Of a DNA stretch of 64,000 nt, positions 15,891 to 25,107 are shown piece after piece. Source of the DNA: a virus. The stretch is taken from IMG/VR virus record IMGVR_UViG_3300042516_004698, positions 1-64,000 of that record, one strand, 5' to 3'. Under the pieces are notes generated by a model. That model did not search any database and had not been told where the DNA came from. It saw nothing but the letters and a program-made list of their open reading frames with translations. The translations under genes and the position numbers were made by a program. Every line of letters begins with the position of its first letter. The stretch's first letter is position 1.

Positions 15891-16325
15891 GTGATCAAAA
15901 CAAGCGCTGTCGACATGGCGCTCGCGCAGATTGTGAAAATGCGTGAGCACGATCGGCTGAATTCGGAAAGTTTTAATTTATACGAGGAGCTACTCGCGTT
16001 ACATCACGCCCGCGGTGGCTCTGGAGACGAGCTGCCCGATAAGGCATACTCAGAATTGGCCCGGATGATTGCGGCTATATTGCTGGATATGGGCAACAGC
16101 GCTAATACAAAGTTTGCCGCGCTGCTCACGTTTATCCGTGATTTGCCCGACGATACCGCGGCGAGTGCGGAAACGGTAGACAAGCTGAAAGACACGGCGC
16201 TCGAGGCGGCTGATAGTTACTTGTTTACGTTAAGCATGTGCAAGGCGTCTCTCGCTGACGCGGATTACAAGTATCTTGCCGAGGTCGCTATTGACGCTAA
16301 CAAGGACGCGTTGCAGGCCTCGTAA
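15891..16325 (+). CDS. Small helical protein of unknown function
   Basis: I chose the GTG at 15891 because GGAGGT (15881-15886) lies 4 nt upstream; the in-frame TTG at 15867 falls inside the leader. The 144-aa product is helical (MALAQIVKMREHDRLNSESFNLYEELLALHHA). The gene has its own promoter-like leader and its own terminator, so it is a monocistronic unit among neck genes. The SD also lies in the loop of a CCGAT/ATCGG stem (15871-15875 with 15887-15891). Confidence 0.6.
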   Translation: MIKTSAVDMALAQIVKMREHDRLNSESFNLYEELLALHHARGGSGDELPDKAYSELARMIAAILLDMGNSANTKFAALLTFIRDLPDDTAASAETVDKLKDTALEAADSYLFTLSMCKASLADADYKYLAEVAIDANKDALQAS

Positions 16326-16344
16326 CAATTTCACTGGTTAATTT

Positions 16345-16378
16345 GGGGCGCCCGTAAGCGCGTGCGCCCCTTTTTTTT
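16345..16378 (+). terminator. Rho-independent terminator
   Basis: GGGGCGC (16345-16351) pairs with GCGCCCC (16364-16370) and is followed by eight T residues. This is a textbook intrinsic terminator 20 nt after the preceding stop codon. Confidence 0.9.
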
Positions 16379-16417
16379 AGCTATCAGCGCAGCCATAATG
16401 AATGGGCGAGAATAACT

Positions 16418-17644
16418 ATGTCACTACAGAAAACATACCCGTTTCGACGTGTTTCCGTAGATCACATGATTTACGGGACGACGCGCGTGTGGTGGCAGCT
16501 CGAGCCAACGTTTAATGACCCGGGTCCGTATGTATTCCAGCTGCAGGTTGGCCGTACAGGGCTGCAAGAAGCCGACGACTGGCGCAATCTCGGGGCGCCG
16601 GTAATTAACGGCTATCATACGTTTGACAATAAACGCCACAACGTCGGCACTGTTTGGACAGCTCATTATCGATTAACGCTTACTACACCTAACGGTTATT
16701 ACGTGTCGCCGGCTTCGCCAAGCACCGGCGAGCTGTCAGAGCAAGATTGGCTGCTGTCTCGAGAAATTATCCGCAAAGAGCAGTTGCGAAGTAGAAAACT
16801 AGCTGTCGGCGGTTATTTAATTAAAGCGTTCCGTTACGGTGCGCCATGCCCCCGCTGCCGCGACAAATTAACTGAAGAGTCTGGCGACACTGATTGCCCG
16901 GTATGCTACGGCACAGCGCTTGAAAACGGCTACCACCCTGCTTTACCGTTACAGTGCTGGGACTTGAGCTTGCAGACTATCGACGAAAACAGCGACGCCA
17001 ACCTACGCGGCACAACAAGAGAAAACGCCGTAGTTACCGCGCGCGTAATAGGCTTCCCGGCGCTGAATTACCGCGATATCTGGGTAAACGGCACGAGCGA
17101 CGAGCGGTGGGTAGTGCAAGCTGTTAAGTCTGCCGCAGCTGTACGCGGGCTACCAATCGTATATGAAGTGCAGATGGAGCTTATCCCGCTTAGTAGTGTT
17201 GTGTACTACATACCGCTATCGTCAGCCGAATCGGGCCCGGCGATTCCGCTGCCGAGTGTGGGTGACGGGTGCGCGGTCGTGGGGCCAGCTTACGACGGGC
17301 TAGATTTACGTTATTTAACATCGCTGAATACGCCAGTTGCGGGCGCGCGGGTTTACGCATTTAAAAAAGCCGACGCTGACCGCGGTTTCCCCGATTACCC
17401 GCCGCGGCATTTAGCTGTTGCCGCTACAACGACAGATGCTGCAGGCTCTTGGGTCGCTAACTTAAGGCTAGACCCCGGCGACTACGTGCTGCTATACGAG
17501 AAGCTCAACGAATTTGGGCCAGACACCAAGGCAGTTAAAGTTTTAGAGCCTGTGTGCTACCCCACTAGTTCGTCGTCATCGTCATGTGCGCCAAAACCAC
17601 CCATTGGGCCCGTCCGCCAAGTTAACACATTTTGGGATATATGA
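16418..17644 (+). CDS. Neck-region protein with zinc ribbon and C-terminal beta domain
   Basis: The 408-aa product begins with beta-rich, Trp-rich sequence (TTRVWWQLEPTF). Residues about 142-167 contain CPRC ... CPVC, a likely structural zinc ribbon, in a context (YGAPCPRCRDKLTEESGDTDC) seen in phage neck proteins. Residues about 290-380 look like a carboxypeptidase-regulatory/SpaA-type beta sandwich (PVAGARVYAFKK...AGSWVANLRLDPGDYVLLYE). A serine run (residues 383-389) precedes a Pro-rich tail. Position suggests a head-tail joining protein. Confidence 0.55.
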   Translation: MSLQKTYPFRRVSVDHMIYGTTRVWWQLEPTFNDPGPYVFQLQVGRTGLQEADDWRNLGAPVINGYHTFDNKRHNVGTVWTAHYRLTLTTPNGYYVSPASPSTGELSEQDWLLSREIIRKEQLRSRKLAVGGYLIKAFRYGAPCPRCRDKLTEESGDTDCPVCYGTALENGYHPALPLQCWDLSLQTIDENSDANLRGTTRENAVVTARVIGFPALNYRDIWVNGTSDERWVVQAVKSAAAVRGLPIVYEVQMELIPLSSVVYYIPLSSAESGPAIPLPSVGDGCAVVGPAYDGLDLRYLTSLNTPVAGARVYAFKKADADRGFPDYPPRHLAVAATTTDAAGSWVANLRLDPGDYVLLYEKLNEFGPDTKAVKVLEPVCYPTSSSSSSCAPKPPIGPVRQVNTFWDI

Positions 17645-17796
17645 TGCAGCCCGATAAATTGCGGCTTAACGCCCAAATTGAGATGCGCGCTAAGCCACTA
17701 AAGACGCTACCGCAAATATCAATTACGCCCGAATTACCGAAAACAGATTCGCTACGTAGGTACCTTAAAGATGTCGCACGAAAATCAGAGCAATGA
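17641..17796 (+). CDS. Possible 51-aa overlapping gene
   Basis: An ATG-ATG start overlaps the TGA of the upstream gene, and the reading frame runs 51 codons to a TGA lying 26 nt inside the next gene. It exactly fills the otherwise empty 126 nt between them. The product is basic (LRLNAQIEMRAKPLKTLPQ). I do not recognise it; coupling to the upstream stop would explain the absence of a clear SD. Confidence 0.45.
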   Translation: MMQPDKLRLNAQIEMRAKPLKTLPQISITPELPKTDSLRRYLKDVARKSEQ

Positions 17797-18463
17797 CTGC
17801 CCGGTAACCCCAGAACCGGAAAACCGTGTTCAGAAGGTGAGCTCGCTGTGTTCGTACGGCACCCGCCCGCACGTCATGACCGGTTTACTGCGCCAACTGC
17901 TTATTCAGCACTTTACGGATCCCAATAACGTCGAAGATGAACTGTTACGGCAGAAATTTTTAGAGGTTGGAGGGTGGAAGCAGAACGAAAACGGACTGAA
18001 TGACGGCGGTATTTTAATCGAAAGTATCACGCGCTGGCTGCCGAGCGACGAAGACAAGCGCCCGGCTGTTCTTATTAAACGTAACGACTGGTCATGGAAC
18101 CGAATAGGTATCGGCGACGCGGCTGGTAGTGACTACACGTCCGGCTCCAGCAGTTACCTTGGTTTGTGGCAGGGAAGCCATACGTTATACTGTTTATCGT
18201 TAACAGGTCTCGAAACTGAGCTGTTGGCAATCGAAGTCGTCAGATTTTTGCAGCATTTTGGCCCGTGGATTCGAGATCAAATGGACCTGAAAAGGTTCAT
18301 GATCACACAAGTGGGCGGAATAAGTGAAATTAAAGAGGTGGTGCAGGGTTATGCCGTCCCTGTTACCGTGACATACGTTGCCGAGGAGTCTTGGACGCTC
18401 CAGCCGTATGCGCCGCGTTTGAAGCGGATTGTCCTAAAGGCGTCAGAATTATTTACTTGCTGA
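17771..18463 (+). CDS. Putative neck or tail-terminator protein
   Basis: The 230-aa product lies directly before the sheath gene, the usual place of tail-terminator/completion proteins. It contains a helix-rich N-terminus (MTGLLRQLLIQHF) and a beta core with a Gly/Ser loop (GDAAGSDYTSGSSSYLG). A helix then strand pattern follows (LETELLAIEVVRFLQHFGPWIRDQM...VTVTYVAEESWTLQP) that resembles tail-terminator folds. Sequence alone does not prove this. Confidence 0.5.
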   Translation: MSHENQSNDCPVTPEPENRVQKVSSLCSYGTRPHVMTGLLRQLLIQHFTDPNNVEDELLRQKFLEVGGWKQNENGLNDGGILIESITRWLPSDEDKRPAVLIKRNDWSWNRIGIGDAAGSDYTSGSSSYLGLWQGSHTLYCLSLTGLETELLAIEVVRFLQHFGPWIRDQMDLKRFMITQVGGISEIKEVVQGYAVPVTVTYVAEESWTLQPYAPRLKRIVLKASELFTC

Positions 18464-18514
18464 CTACGGATTTAAAATCAAATACCGGGTGTTTTATTTG
18501 CAGTTACCGTTTTT

Positions 18515-18520
18515 TATACT
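18515..18520 (+). promoter_or_regulatory. Candidate -10 element before the sheath gene
   Basis: TATACT in a T-rich context is followed by GTGAATAGCC, in a 107-nt intergenic gap before the highly expressed sheath gene. No good -35 box at 17 nt spacing is seen. The GAATAG part resembles the candidate phage promoter elements at 2903, 15835 and 58888. Confidence 0.35.
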
Positions 18521-18570
18521 GTGAATAGCCACCAACCGATCAACGCTTTACGGCATGGAGAGTTTTAACT

Positions 18571-21537
18571 ATGGCATACGTTAAACCGCAAGTTCTTGTT
18601 TTCCAAGAATTCACAATTGTACCGACAGAAATCACTGAGCCGCTGCGCGCCCACATCTCGGGCCCTCACGCTGTGCTCCATCGGTATAACAACTCGGACG
18701 AGAAGGCGCTGATGCGCGTCGGCGTGTATAACCCCGCGGTCGACACCGCCTACGCGTGGCCGCAGCGGCTTGCAGGCTCGCGTATCGATGCGGATTATGT
18801 CAAGCTCTACGCCGATGACGCGCTGCTCCGTTACTACGAAGACACAATTAGCGATTTGGCTACAACCACACGGCCTGTCAAGCAAAAATCTAACTGGATC
18901 GAGTCTGTTGCTGGCAGCGGACCGAACGCTACAGCTATACATTACCGCGTAAACGGCGGCTTCAATCGCAGCGGCGTGTTCAAGGATCGTGACGTCAAGG
19001 TCGGCGACATCGTGTATCTGCGTTCTGTCGCCGACGATGTCAACTGCACCGAGACGACGCTGTGGACAAGTGTTGCTGGCTTTGCGAGCACCACGATCCC
19101 GTCAGAGATCGAAAACGCGACTGCCGACATCAATAACGCGGAATCAACTACTGCCGGTAGTTCTTCTGTCAAACTTGCCGGCGCGGTTAACCGAGTGCGA
19201 ATTGCCTCCGTAAATGCCGCCGACTATAGCGGCGTGGAAGACGGCGCGATAACAGAGGTGTACACCGTCGAGGTTGTTACGAGCTCAATCAGCGGCTGTA
19301 ACTCAGCTCGGCTGCGTGTGCGATCTGCCAGCAAACGTGACGATGTCGCGGAGGTGACGCCGGCAGCTTTCGGTAGCGAAACCGTCATCGGCACCCGCGG
19401 GCTGAAAGTTACGTTTGCGAACGCGGTTTTAGGCGCGCCGAATTCCAATACGTTCACCGCCGGCGTTGCGGTTGACACGTTTGTGATTGGTCAAAAATGG
19501 CAGATCACGGTGTCGCAAACTTTCGCTGAAGTAATCGCTATCTCAAACAACGAGAACAGCGTCGTCGCGGGCTCGTACACGGGCGACAAGAACGATACTT
19601 ACATCATCGAATGCACCAAGGGCGGATACGTCGAAGAAGGTGGCACGAACTTCCCGCATATTGTTGTGCGCACAGCCAAGGGTTTGGACTTTTCCGGCCC
19701 GTTTGAGGTTGTGAATTCGGGTGTTTTGGCCGGTGACTTTTTCCCGATTGGTTCGCACGGTGTGGCGGTAGCGTTTGCTACGGTTAGCCCAAGCAGCTCA
19801 AGCTCCAGCAGCTCAAGCGCGGGCAGCTCTGGCACGAGCTTTGTGCCGGTTGCGTCAATGCGCAAGGGCGACAAGTGGTACATCAAGGTCGTATCGAGCA
19901 AGGCTGGCCCGGTTAACCAACTGATTCTCCGCGACGACCTTCCAACAGCGATGCGAGCTGTTGTTACTATGAACGGCTCCACCGAAGTTGTTACGTATCC
20001 GGCTCTGGATATCCGCTTGTTCATCAAGTCTGATATTGAGATCACAGAAAACCGGGTCGGGTTTGCTCCACTCGTTAACTACACGAAGGAAGATACGCAG
20101 ATCGTTGTGAAGGCTGGCGCCATAGCTTATCACCCGGAATGGACGCTGGCCGGTGTCGAGCAGCCTTTGCCTGTTACTGCCGGCACGCTTTATGTGCAAT
20201 ACCGCGAGTGGTTGAGCGAGCTGTGCGATGAGGTCAACTCTATCGCCTCTGTGGCCGATCTTGATCAAATCCGCGGGCAGCTGGATCCTGATAACCCGTT
20301 AAAGTGGGGCGTGTACAAGGCGCTGTCAAACACGCTCGGCACTGTTGTTAAGTACACCGCTGTATGCGAACCCGACGATCTCGACAGCTGGGTGCAGGTG
20401 CTCGAGCGCATCAAGGGTCGCGACGACCTTTATAACCTCGTTCCGCTCACGTTTGATACGCGCGTGCACAATCTGTTCGCGGCGCACATCGGCGGCGAGT
20501 CGAACGAGATTCAGAACAACTGGAAGGCAGGTTTCTTCGGTATCCAAAGCCGCAACAGAAAAATGCTGGTGGGTGAAGGCGCGCCAATTGCTGGCGTGGC
20601 AGGCAACGAAATCGCGGAACCGGTACTTGCCACAATCAGCGACGACACCGCGGCGACTGGCGACCAGTACACGCTGCTGCAGGTGCCGAACGGTGTCGGT
20701 TACTTCATCACAAACGACGTGCAGCCCGGCGACCTTGTGCGGTATTCGTACACGGTAGACGGTTTCGGTGCGACCAAGTACTCCGAGTACGTCGTAGACG
20801 AGGTACTCTCAGAAAGCTCATTGCGGCTGTATTCCGGCACGGACACGGCTATTACAACGCCGCAACGTGTTGAGATTTGGCACAACATGAACCGGAACGA
20901 AATGGCTGATGATATCGCTGAGCGCGCAGGCGCTATGTCGAATCGTCGCGTGTGCGCCGTGTGGCCGGATCAGGTTGGCTCGGCAGGTACGCTGCAGCCC
21001 GGTTACTTCCTCGCCGCCGCCCTTGCGGGGCTGGCGTCGAGCGTGGTGCCGCATCAGGGTCTGACCAACGTAGAAGTGGCCGGCTTTGACGACTACACAA
21101 GGTCATACAAGATGTTTAACGAAACGCAGCTCAATCGTATGGCCGCAGCGGGCGTCTGGATTGTCACCGAAGATCGCGATGGCACGCCGTATAATCGACA
21201 CGCCCTCACGACCGACAACCTCGACCTTAATAGGCGTGAGGAGATGATTCGGCGCAACGTCGACTCAATCTCTTACCTGTTCCTGCGCCGCCTGCGTCCG
21301 TACATCGGCCGCACTAACGCGACGCCGTTAATGGTCACCTACCTGAGCAGCCGTGTATCCGAAGTAATTGATTTCCTCAAAAATAACGGCTACACGCAAG
21401 AGCTCGGGTCGCAGTTAATCGACGGCTCAATCCGAGTATTGCGTATACACCCGCTGTTAAAAGATCGCATTGAAATTGTGCTCGATTTAGTGGTGCCAGC
21501 GCCGCTGAACAACATTGAGCTGCACTTAGTGGTGTAA
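18571..21537 (+). CDS. Tail sheath protein
   Basis: This is a 988-aa product whose C-terminal 200 residues have the hallmark of contractile tail sheath proteins: the handle-like helical/beta region (NRREEMIRRNVDSISYLFLRRLRPYIGR, then VIDFLKNNGY, then IRVLRIHPLLKDRIEIVLDLVVP). The N-terminal region is beta-rich with several inserted domains, making it long for the family. A serine run (residues about 407-417) sits between two inserted beta domains, an unusual location for a linker in a sheath. The tube gene follows directly. SD ATGGAGAG is present. Confidence 0.85.
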   Translation: MAYVKPQVLVFQEFTIVPTEITEPLRAHISGPHAVLHRYNNSDEKALMRVGVYNPAVDTAYAWPQRLAGSRIDADYVKLYADDALLRYYEDTISDLATTTRPVKQKSNWIESVAGSGPNATAIHYRVNGGFNRSGVFKDRDVKVGDIVYLRSVADDVNCTETTLWTSVAGFASTTIPSEIENATADINNAESTTAGSSSVKLAGAVNRVRIASVNAADYSGVEDGAITEVYTVEVVTSSISGCNSARLRVRSASKRDDVAEVTPAAFGSETVIGTRGLKVTFANAVLGAPNSNTFTAGVAVDTFVIGQKWQITVSQTFAEVIAISNNENSVVAGSYTGDKNDTYIIECTKGGYVEEGGTNFPHIVVRTAKGLDFSGPFEVVNSGVLAGDFFPIGSHGVAVAFATVSPSSSSSSSSSAGSSGTSFVPVASMRKGDKWYIKVVSSKAGPVNQLILRDDLPTAMRAVVTMNGSTEVVTYPALDIRLFIKSDIEITENRVGFAPLVNYTKEDTQIVVKAGAIAYHPEWTLAGVEQPLPVTAGTLYVQYREWLSELCDEVNSIASVADLDQIRGQLDPDNPLKWGVYKALSNTLGTVVKYTAVCEPDDLDSWVQVLERIKGRDDLYNLVPLTFDTRVHNLFAAHIGGESNEIQNNWKAGFFGIQSRNRKMLVGEGAPIAGVAGNEIAEPVLATISDDTAATGDQYTLLQVPNGVGYFITNDVQPGDLVRYSYTVDGFGATKYSEYVVDEVLSESSLRLYSGTDTAITTPQRVEIWHNMNRNEMADDIAERAGAMSNRRVCAVWPDQVGSAGTLQPGYFLAAALAGLASSVVPHQGLTNVEVAGFDDYTRSYKMFNETQLNRMAAAGVWIVTEDRDGTPYNRHALTTDNLDLNRREEMIRRNVDSISYLFLRRLRPYIGRTNATPLMVTYLSSRVSEVIDFLKNNGYTQELGSQLIDGSIRVLRIHPLLKDRIEIVLDLVVPAPLNNIELHLVV

Positions 21538-21557
21538 ATTTAAAACGGAGTTAACAC

Positions 21558-22085
21558 ATGGCAAAAGCAAGAGCAAACATTTTCGAGAACACAGACCAGA
21601 CAATCGGCGGCGCTTTTACCGCCGAGAACTGCTCGCTGCAACTCGGTGACGCGCCATCAACAGGCGCGGTGGTGCAGCGTGTGAATTTCACCATCAACAG
21701 GCCTATTAACTTCATTTACGAGCTGGGCACAAAAGGCGCGCCGCAGAACGTTTATTACGTAGGCGGCCGTCGACAGGGGCAGGCGCAGTTTGAGCGTATT
21801 GTGGGCGGTTCGAACGCTTTCAAGACGTTTGTTGATGACTACGGCCCGTTGTGCGAAAAGCCCGGTAAGAACATCATACTGACGGCTCACGGCGGTTGCG
21901 CGATTACGGCGCGGGGCGCGGCGGGGGCAGCGCTTAACGCAGATGGCGGCGTGACGTATACGTTAAAAACACCGAAGATCACCACGCTTGGTGTTAGCGT
22001 ATCTGCGCAAGATATTGTGATTATGGAAAATGTCGGTATGGTGTTTTTGGATCTGCTCTACGAAGTAGCCAAAGCCGGCGCATAA
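21558..22085 (+). CDS. Tail tube protein
   Basis: The 175-aa product has the size and strand pattern of contractile-phage tube proteins: a beta strand with FTINRPINFIYELG, a Gly-rich loop, a helix (AQFERIVGGSNAFKTFVDDYG), and a final IVIMENVGMVFLDLLYEV strand. It lies directly downstream of the sheath gene, the invariant order in myoviruses. The SD is ACGGAG. Confidence 0.85.
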   Translation: MAKARANIFENTDQTIGGAFTAENCSLQLGDAPSTGAVVQRVNFTINRPINFIYELGTKGAPQNVYYVGGRRQGQAQFERIVGGSNAFKTFVDDYGPLCEKPGKNIILTAHGGCAITARGAAGAALNADGGVTYTLKTPKITTLGVSVSAQDIVIMENVGMVFLDLLYEVAKAGA

Positions 22086-22109
22086 GTTGATAATTACGTA
22101 CTACCAATT

Positions 22110-22198
22110 AAGCAGCGGTTGCGCAAAACGCAGCCGCTGCTTATGGTATTGGGTGGCAACACCCGGGGCTTTATGCCCATAACCTCACCGATTGGTGG
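22110..22198 (+). promoter_or_regulatory. Four-hairpin structured leader of the spike gene
   Basis: Four consecutive stems occur: AAGCAGCGG.../...GCCGCTGCTT (22110-22142, 14 bp with one G-U); GGGTG-GCAA-CACCC (22151-22164, GNRA-type loop); GGGC-TTTAT-GCCC (22166-22178); and CACC-GATT-GGTG (22186-22197). The last pairs the SD (GGTGG) of the gene starting at 22205. The first may act as a factor-dependent or weak terminator after the tube gene. Confidence 0.6.
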
Positions 22199-22204
22199 AC
22201 ATAA

Positions 22205-25099
22205 ATGGGCGCAGAAAATAGCGGCCACAGTGTAAATCTGCAGCCATCTAAAACGCTGTCAGCGCTTGTCGACCCGACAGCCGACGTGCGTAGGCTGGAA
22301 GCTCGCGTTGACGCGCCCACAGCCACAAATGCGCACACGGCCAATTTAACGCCGACAGCAGACCCGCGCATCCGCGGTCCGGCATACGCTACCAGCCTAA
22401 ATAACGGCGGTAATATCTGCGTCGGCGAGATTATAGACTGCGCAGTTGTAGCGAATTGTTACCGTGTAAATGTCGAGCGGTTAAAAACGCCTATGATGGC
22501 GGCCGCTTTATCGGCGACAAGTCAGTCTCCGATTGGCGCCACGGACATCAGTACATTCACGCCCGGCACGAGCGTATTGCTGTATGTTCACAATGATTTG
22601 CCGCACGCGCTTATTCTAGGCGCAGTGCCGCCCGTCGCTATACGCGGCAAGGAGTCTATTCACGATTTTATCCATCAGGCTTCTCGCAACCGGGTCGACG
22701 ACGCGCATAAGCAGTATTTAAAGTTCGCTGATGGCGGCGGTGTGGTTAACTGGAGCACATGGCGACCGTTTGACAGCACGAATGCGGGCGAATGGGGCGC
22801 AATAACCACCACTGGCCTGAAAATCACGCTAGACGATTTCATGGTGCAGATGGCTGTAAACGAATTTACCGGCGTATTCGGCTTTTATCACGATCAGCTA
22901 TTACGTATCGGCGGCTACAACCTGCAGACATGGACGGCAGGGCACGAGCGCGACGCCTACATGGATCAGGCGGAATATAACGACACGCAGGGCTACTCGC
23001 CGTATCCGTGGGAAGCTATAGGCTCGCTAGAGCCGGGTCAGGATACAATCCAGACCTACGACGCAAACGCGGTTATGATGGCCAAGGGCAGGCCGTATTA
23101 CGGAAGCTGGGAAAACAAATACGAAAACCAGCAACCATTTCACAGAACGCAAAACTTTTACGGTTACTACGGACAAGGCCGTCGAACCGTAGTATGCGCA
23201 CCGCCGACAGGCCAAACGTGGTGGACTTATAAGTTCACAGGCAGCGGAGATGCGCCCGATCCGTACGAGTCCACCGCGCAGAGTAAACTGTCCGGCACAC
23301 GTACCGCGTCGAAGGGTAGCGCTAAGCCGACGCAAGACGACGAACAACCGCCAATCGGTTTATCAGAAGACAACACCGGACTGGACGGCCGACGGTTTAT
23401 CGCGTCGGCAAAAGGTATTACGCTAACTAAGCGATTATTGCTACCTGTACCTGCGCGCATTCGCCGACCGGAAGACGGTAATGGAGATACGCAAGATAAC
23501 TATAAGTTTGCCGGCAAATACGGCGGCGGGGGCGAGCACACAATCACGGGCGATCTGGAAGCCACCGATAAGCATCCGCATTTGCAACGAGCCGCTGGTG
23601 TGTTAGACCTGCATGGTTACTTATTTAACTACGCCGGCCTGCACCCGTTTCACTGGCACGCAAAAGACTACAAGACATGGGAGCAGAGCGAGCTTGAGCA
23701 CGCGCAGTATAACCACGTGGTGCCGAACTACAGCTCGCTCAAGGGTTCGATGTACTTACAAGAACCCGGGCACCAATCGATCAAAATTGACCACCGCTAC
23801 AACACGCAAAACTTCTATCCCAGCGAATCGTTTATTTCGCTGCTCGAGGACGGTGGCATAGTTATTGGCGACGGCTATGGCGCTGAAATACGTATGACAG
23901 CCGGTTGCGTCACTATCTCAGCCCCCGGCGACGTCTGGCTCAAACCCGGCCGTAACGCGCAAGTCTGGGCCGGCCGTGACTGCATTGTCCGCGCGGATAA
24001 GACAATCGATATGTCCGCGACTGAAGAGAACGTGCGCATAAAGGCCGAAAAGAACGTCATGATTTTCGCCGGCAACGAGGAGTCAAAAGAGCTCGGCGGG
24101 GTACTGATTGAAAGCCGCGCGCAAGCGCCTATCTATAACTTTGACACACCGGGCGATGGCGTCGTATTTGGCGGGATCGTACTGAAAGCCAAAAAGGCTG
24201 AGATCGTCGGGCTGTCGAAGAACATCTACCTGCGCACTGTTGGCGGCAAAGAGGGTTTGGACGACGTGCCGGTTGGTAATATCATGATCGACGCCAACCG
24301 CGGTGAGGGCGCGATTATGACGCGAGCAAAAAATATCTATCACTATATCGAAGACATCAAGGGCAAGATTTTTCACGCGTTCCGAGATGATCCGCCATCA
24401 AAAGTTAAAGTTGTGAGCGCATTCGGGAAAAATAACACTTACTTAAACGGTCCTCTTTATACCGACGGCCCGATTGTCGCAGACGGTCAGACCTCTGCCT
24501 TTTCGTTCATGGCGCGTAATAACATCTTCATTAACAAGGGCCACATCTTCACGAAAAACGGCGGGCCGGCTTTACCGTGTCCGGAAGGTAGCGAGTGCGG
24601 CGACGATGTGAACTCTATTGTTGAAGCCGTTAAAGACATGATAAATAAAGAACTACCAAAAACGCTGCAGCAGATATACGACGAAAAATATGTGCCGCTG
24701 TTGTACGAAGAGCGCAAGCCCGGCGAAAAGAAAACAATGCGGGATATCGAATTCAGTTTTCGCAGAGACGAGGATTACCGCGTAGACGAGTTTGAACTGT
24801 TTGAAGACCGCTGGCAGCAGATGGCGCGTCTTGCCGGGCAGGAAATGGATAAGTGGGAGGAAAAACCAGTCAAGGTTGCGTCAGGCACAGAAACTTGGCC
24901 GTTCCCGGGTAAAGCAAAACTTGTAGACGAGCAAGTATTTGTCACGCAAGACTTCACGATTGTCGAGGCGAGCGGCGGCAACTTTCGCGACAAGGACCGT
25001 GGCTCTGGCGGTAGCAGTCTTGCCGGTCCGTACAAAGAACCGAAGCTAGGCGAACCGAAGCGAGAAACGATTAAGGATAAGTACCTCATCATCAAATAG
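22205..25099 (+). CDS. Baseplate spike protein (VgrG/gp5-like)
   Basis: The 964-aa product combines a small OB-like beta domain (residues about 70-140, VGEIIDCAVVANCYRVNVER and TSVLLYVHNDLPHALILGAVP) with a long middle region. A triple-beta-helix type repeat region follows (residues about 560-690), with regularly spaced V/I-x-I-x-A-x repeats (CVTISAPGDVWLKPGRNAQ, CIVRADKTIDMSA, VRIKAEKNVMIFAG). This OB plus beta-helix architecture is that of T4 gp5/VgrG spikes. The middle is rich in Trp, Tyr and His (HPFHWHAKDYKTW). The C-terminus is charged and helical. It sits after the tube and before the chaperone genes. No lysozyme domain is evident. Confidence 0.7.
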   Translation: MGAENSGHSVNLQPSKTLSALVDPTADVRRLEARVDAPTATNAHTANLTPTADPRIRGPAYATSLNNGGNICVGEIIDCAVVANCYRVNVERLKTPMMAAALSATSQSPIGATDISTFTPGTSVLLYVHNDLPHALILGAVPPVAIRGKESIHDFIHQASRNRVDDAHKQYLKFADGGGVVNWSTWRPFDSTNAGEWGAITTTGLKITLDDFMVQMAVNEFTGVFGFYHDQLLRIGGYNLQTWTAGHERDAYMDQAEYNDTQGYSPYPWEAIGSLEPGQDTIQTYDANAVMMAKGRPYYGSWENKYENQQPFHRTQNFYGYYGQGRRTVVCAPPTGQTWWTYKFTGSGDAPDPYESTAQSKLSGTRTASKGSAKPTQDDEQPPIGLSEDNTGLDGRRFIASAKGITLTKRLLLPVPARIRRPEDGNGDTQDNYKFAGKYGGGGEHTITGDLEATDKHPHLQRAAGVLDLHGYLFNYAGLHPFHWHAKDYKTWEQSELEHAQYNHVVPNYSSLKGSMYLQEPGHQSIKIDHRYNTQNFYPSESFISLLEDGGIVIGDGYGAEIRMTAGCVTISAPGDVWLKPGRNAQVWAGRDCIVRADKTIDMSATEENVRIKAEKNVMIFAGNEESKELGGVLIESRAQAPIYNFDTPGDGVVFGGIVLKAKKAEIVGLSKNIYLRTVGGKEGLDDVPVGNIMIDANRGEGAIMTRAKNIYHYIEDIKGKIFHAFRDDPPSKVKVVSAFGKNNTYLNGPLYTDGPIVADGQTSAFSFMARNNIFINKGHIFTKNGGPALPCPEGSECGDDVNSIVEAVKDMINKELPKTLQQIYDEKYVPLLYEERKPGEKKTMRDIEFSFRRDEDYRVDEFELFEDRWQQMARLAGQEMDKWEEKPVKVASGTETWPFPGKAKLVDEQVFVTQDFTIVEASGGNFRDKDRGSGGSSLAGPYKEPKLGEPKRETIKDKYLIIK

Positions 25100-25107
25100 G
25101 AACCTAT

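Noticed and set aside
18464-18570. A full sigma-70 promoter before the sheath gene
   Set aside because: TATACT is a good -10 candidate, but no -35 hexamer is found at 16-18 nt, so I list only the -10-like element.
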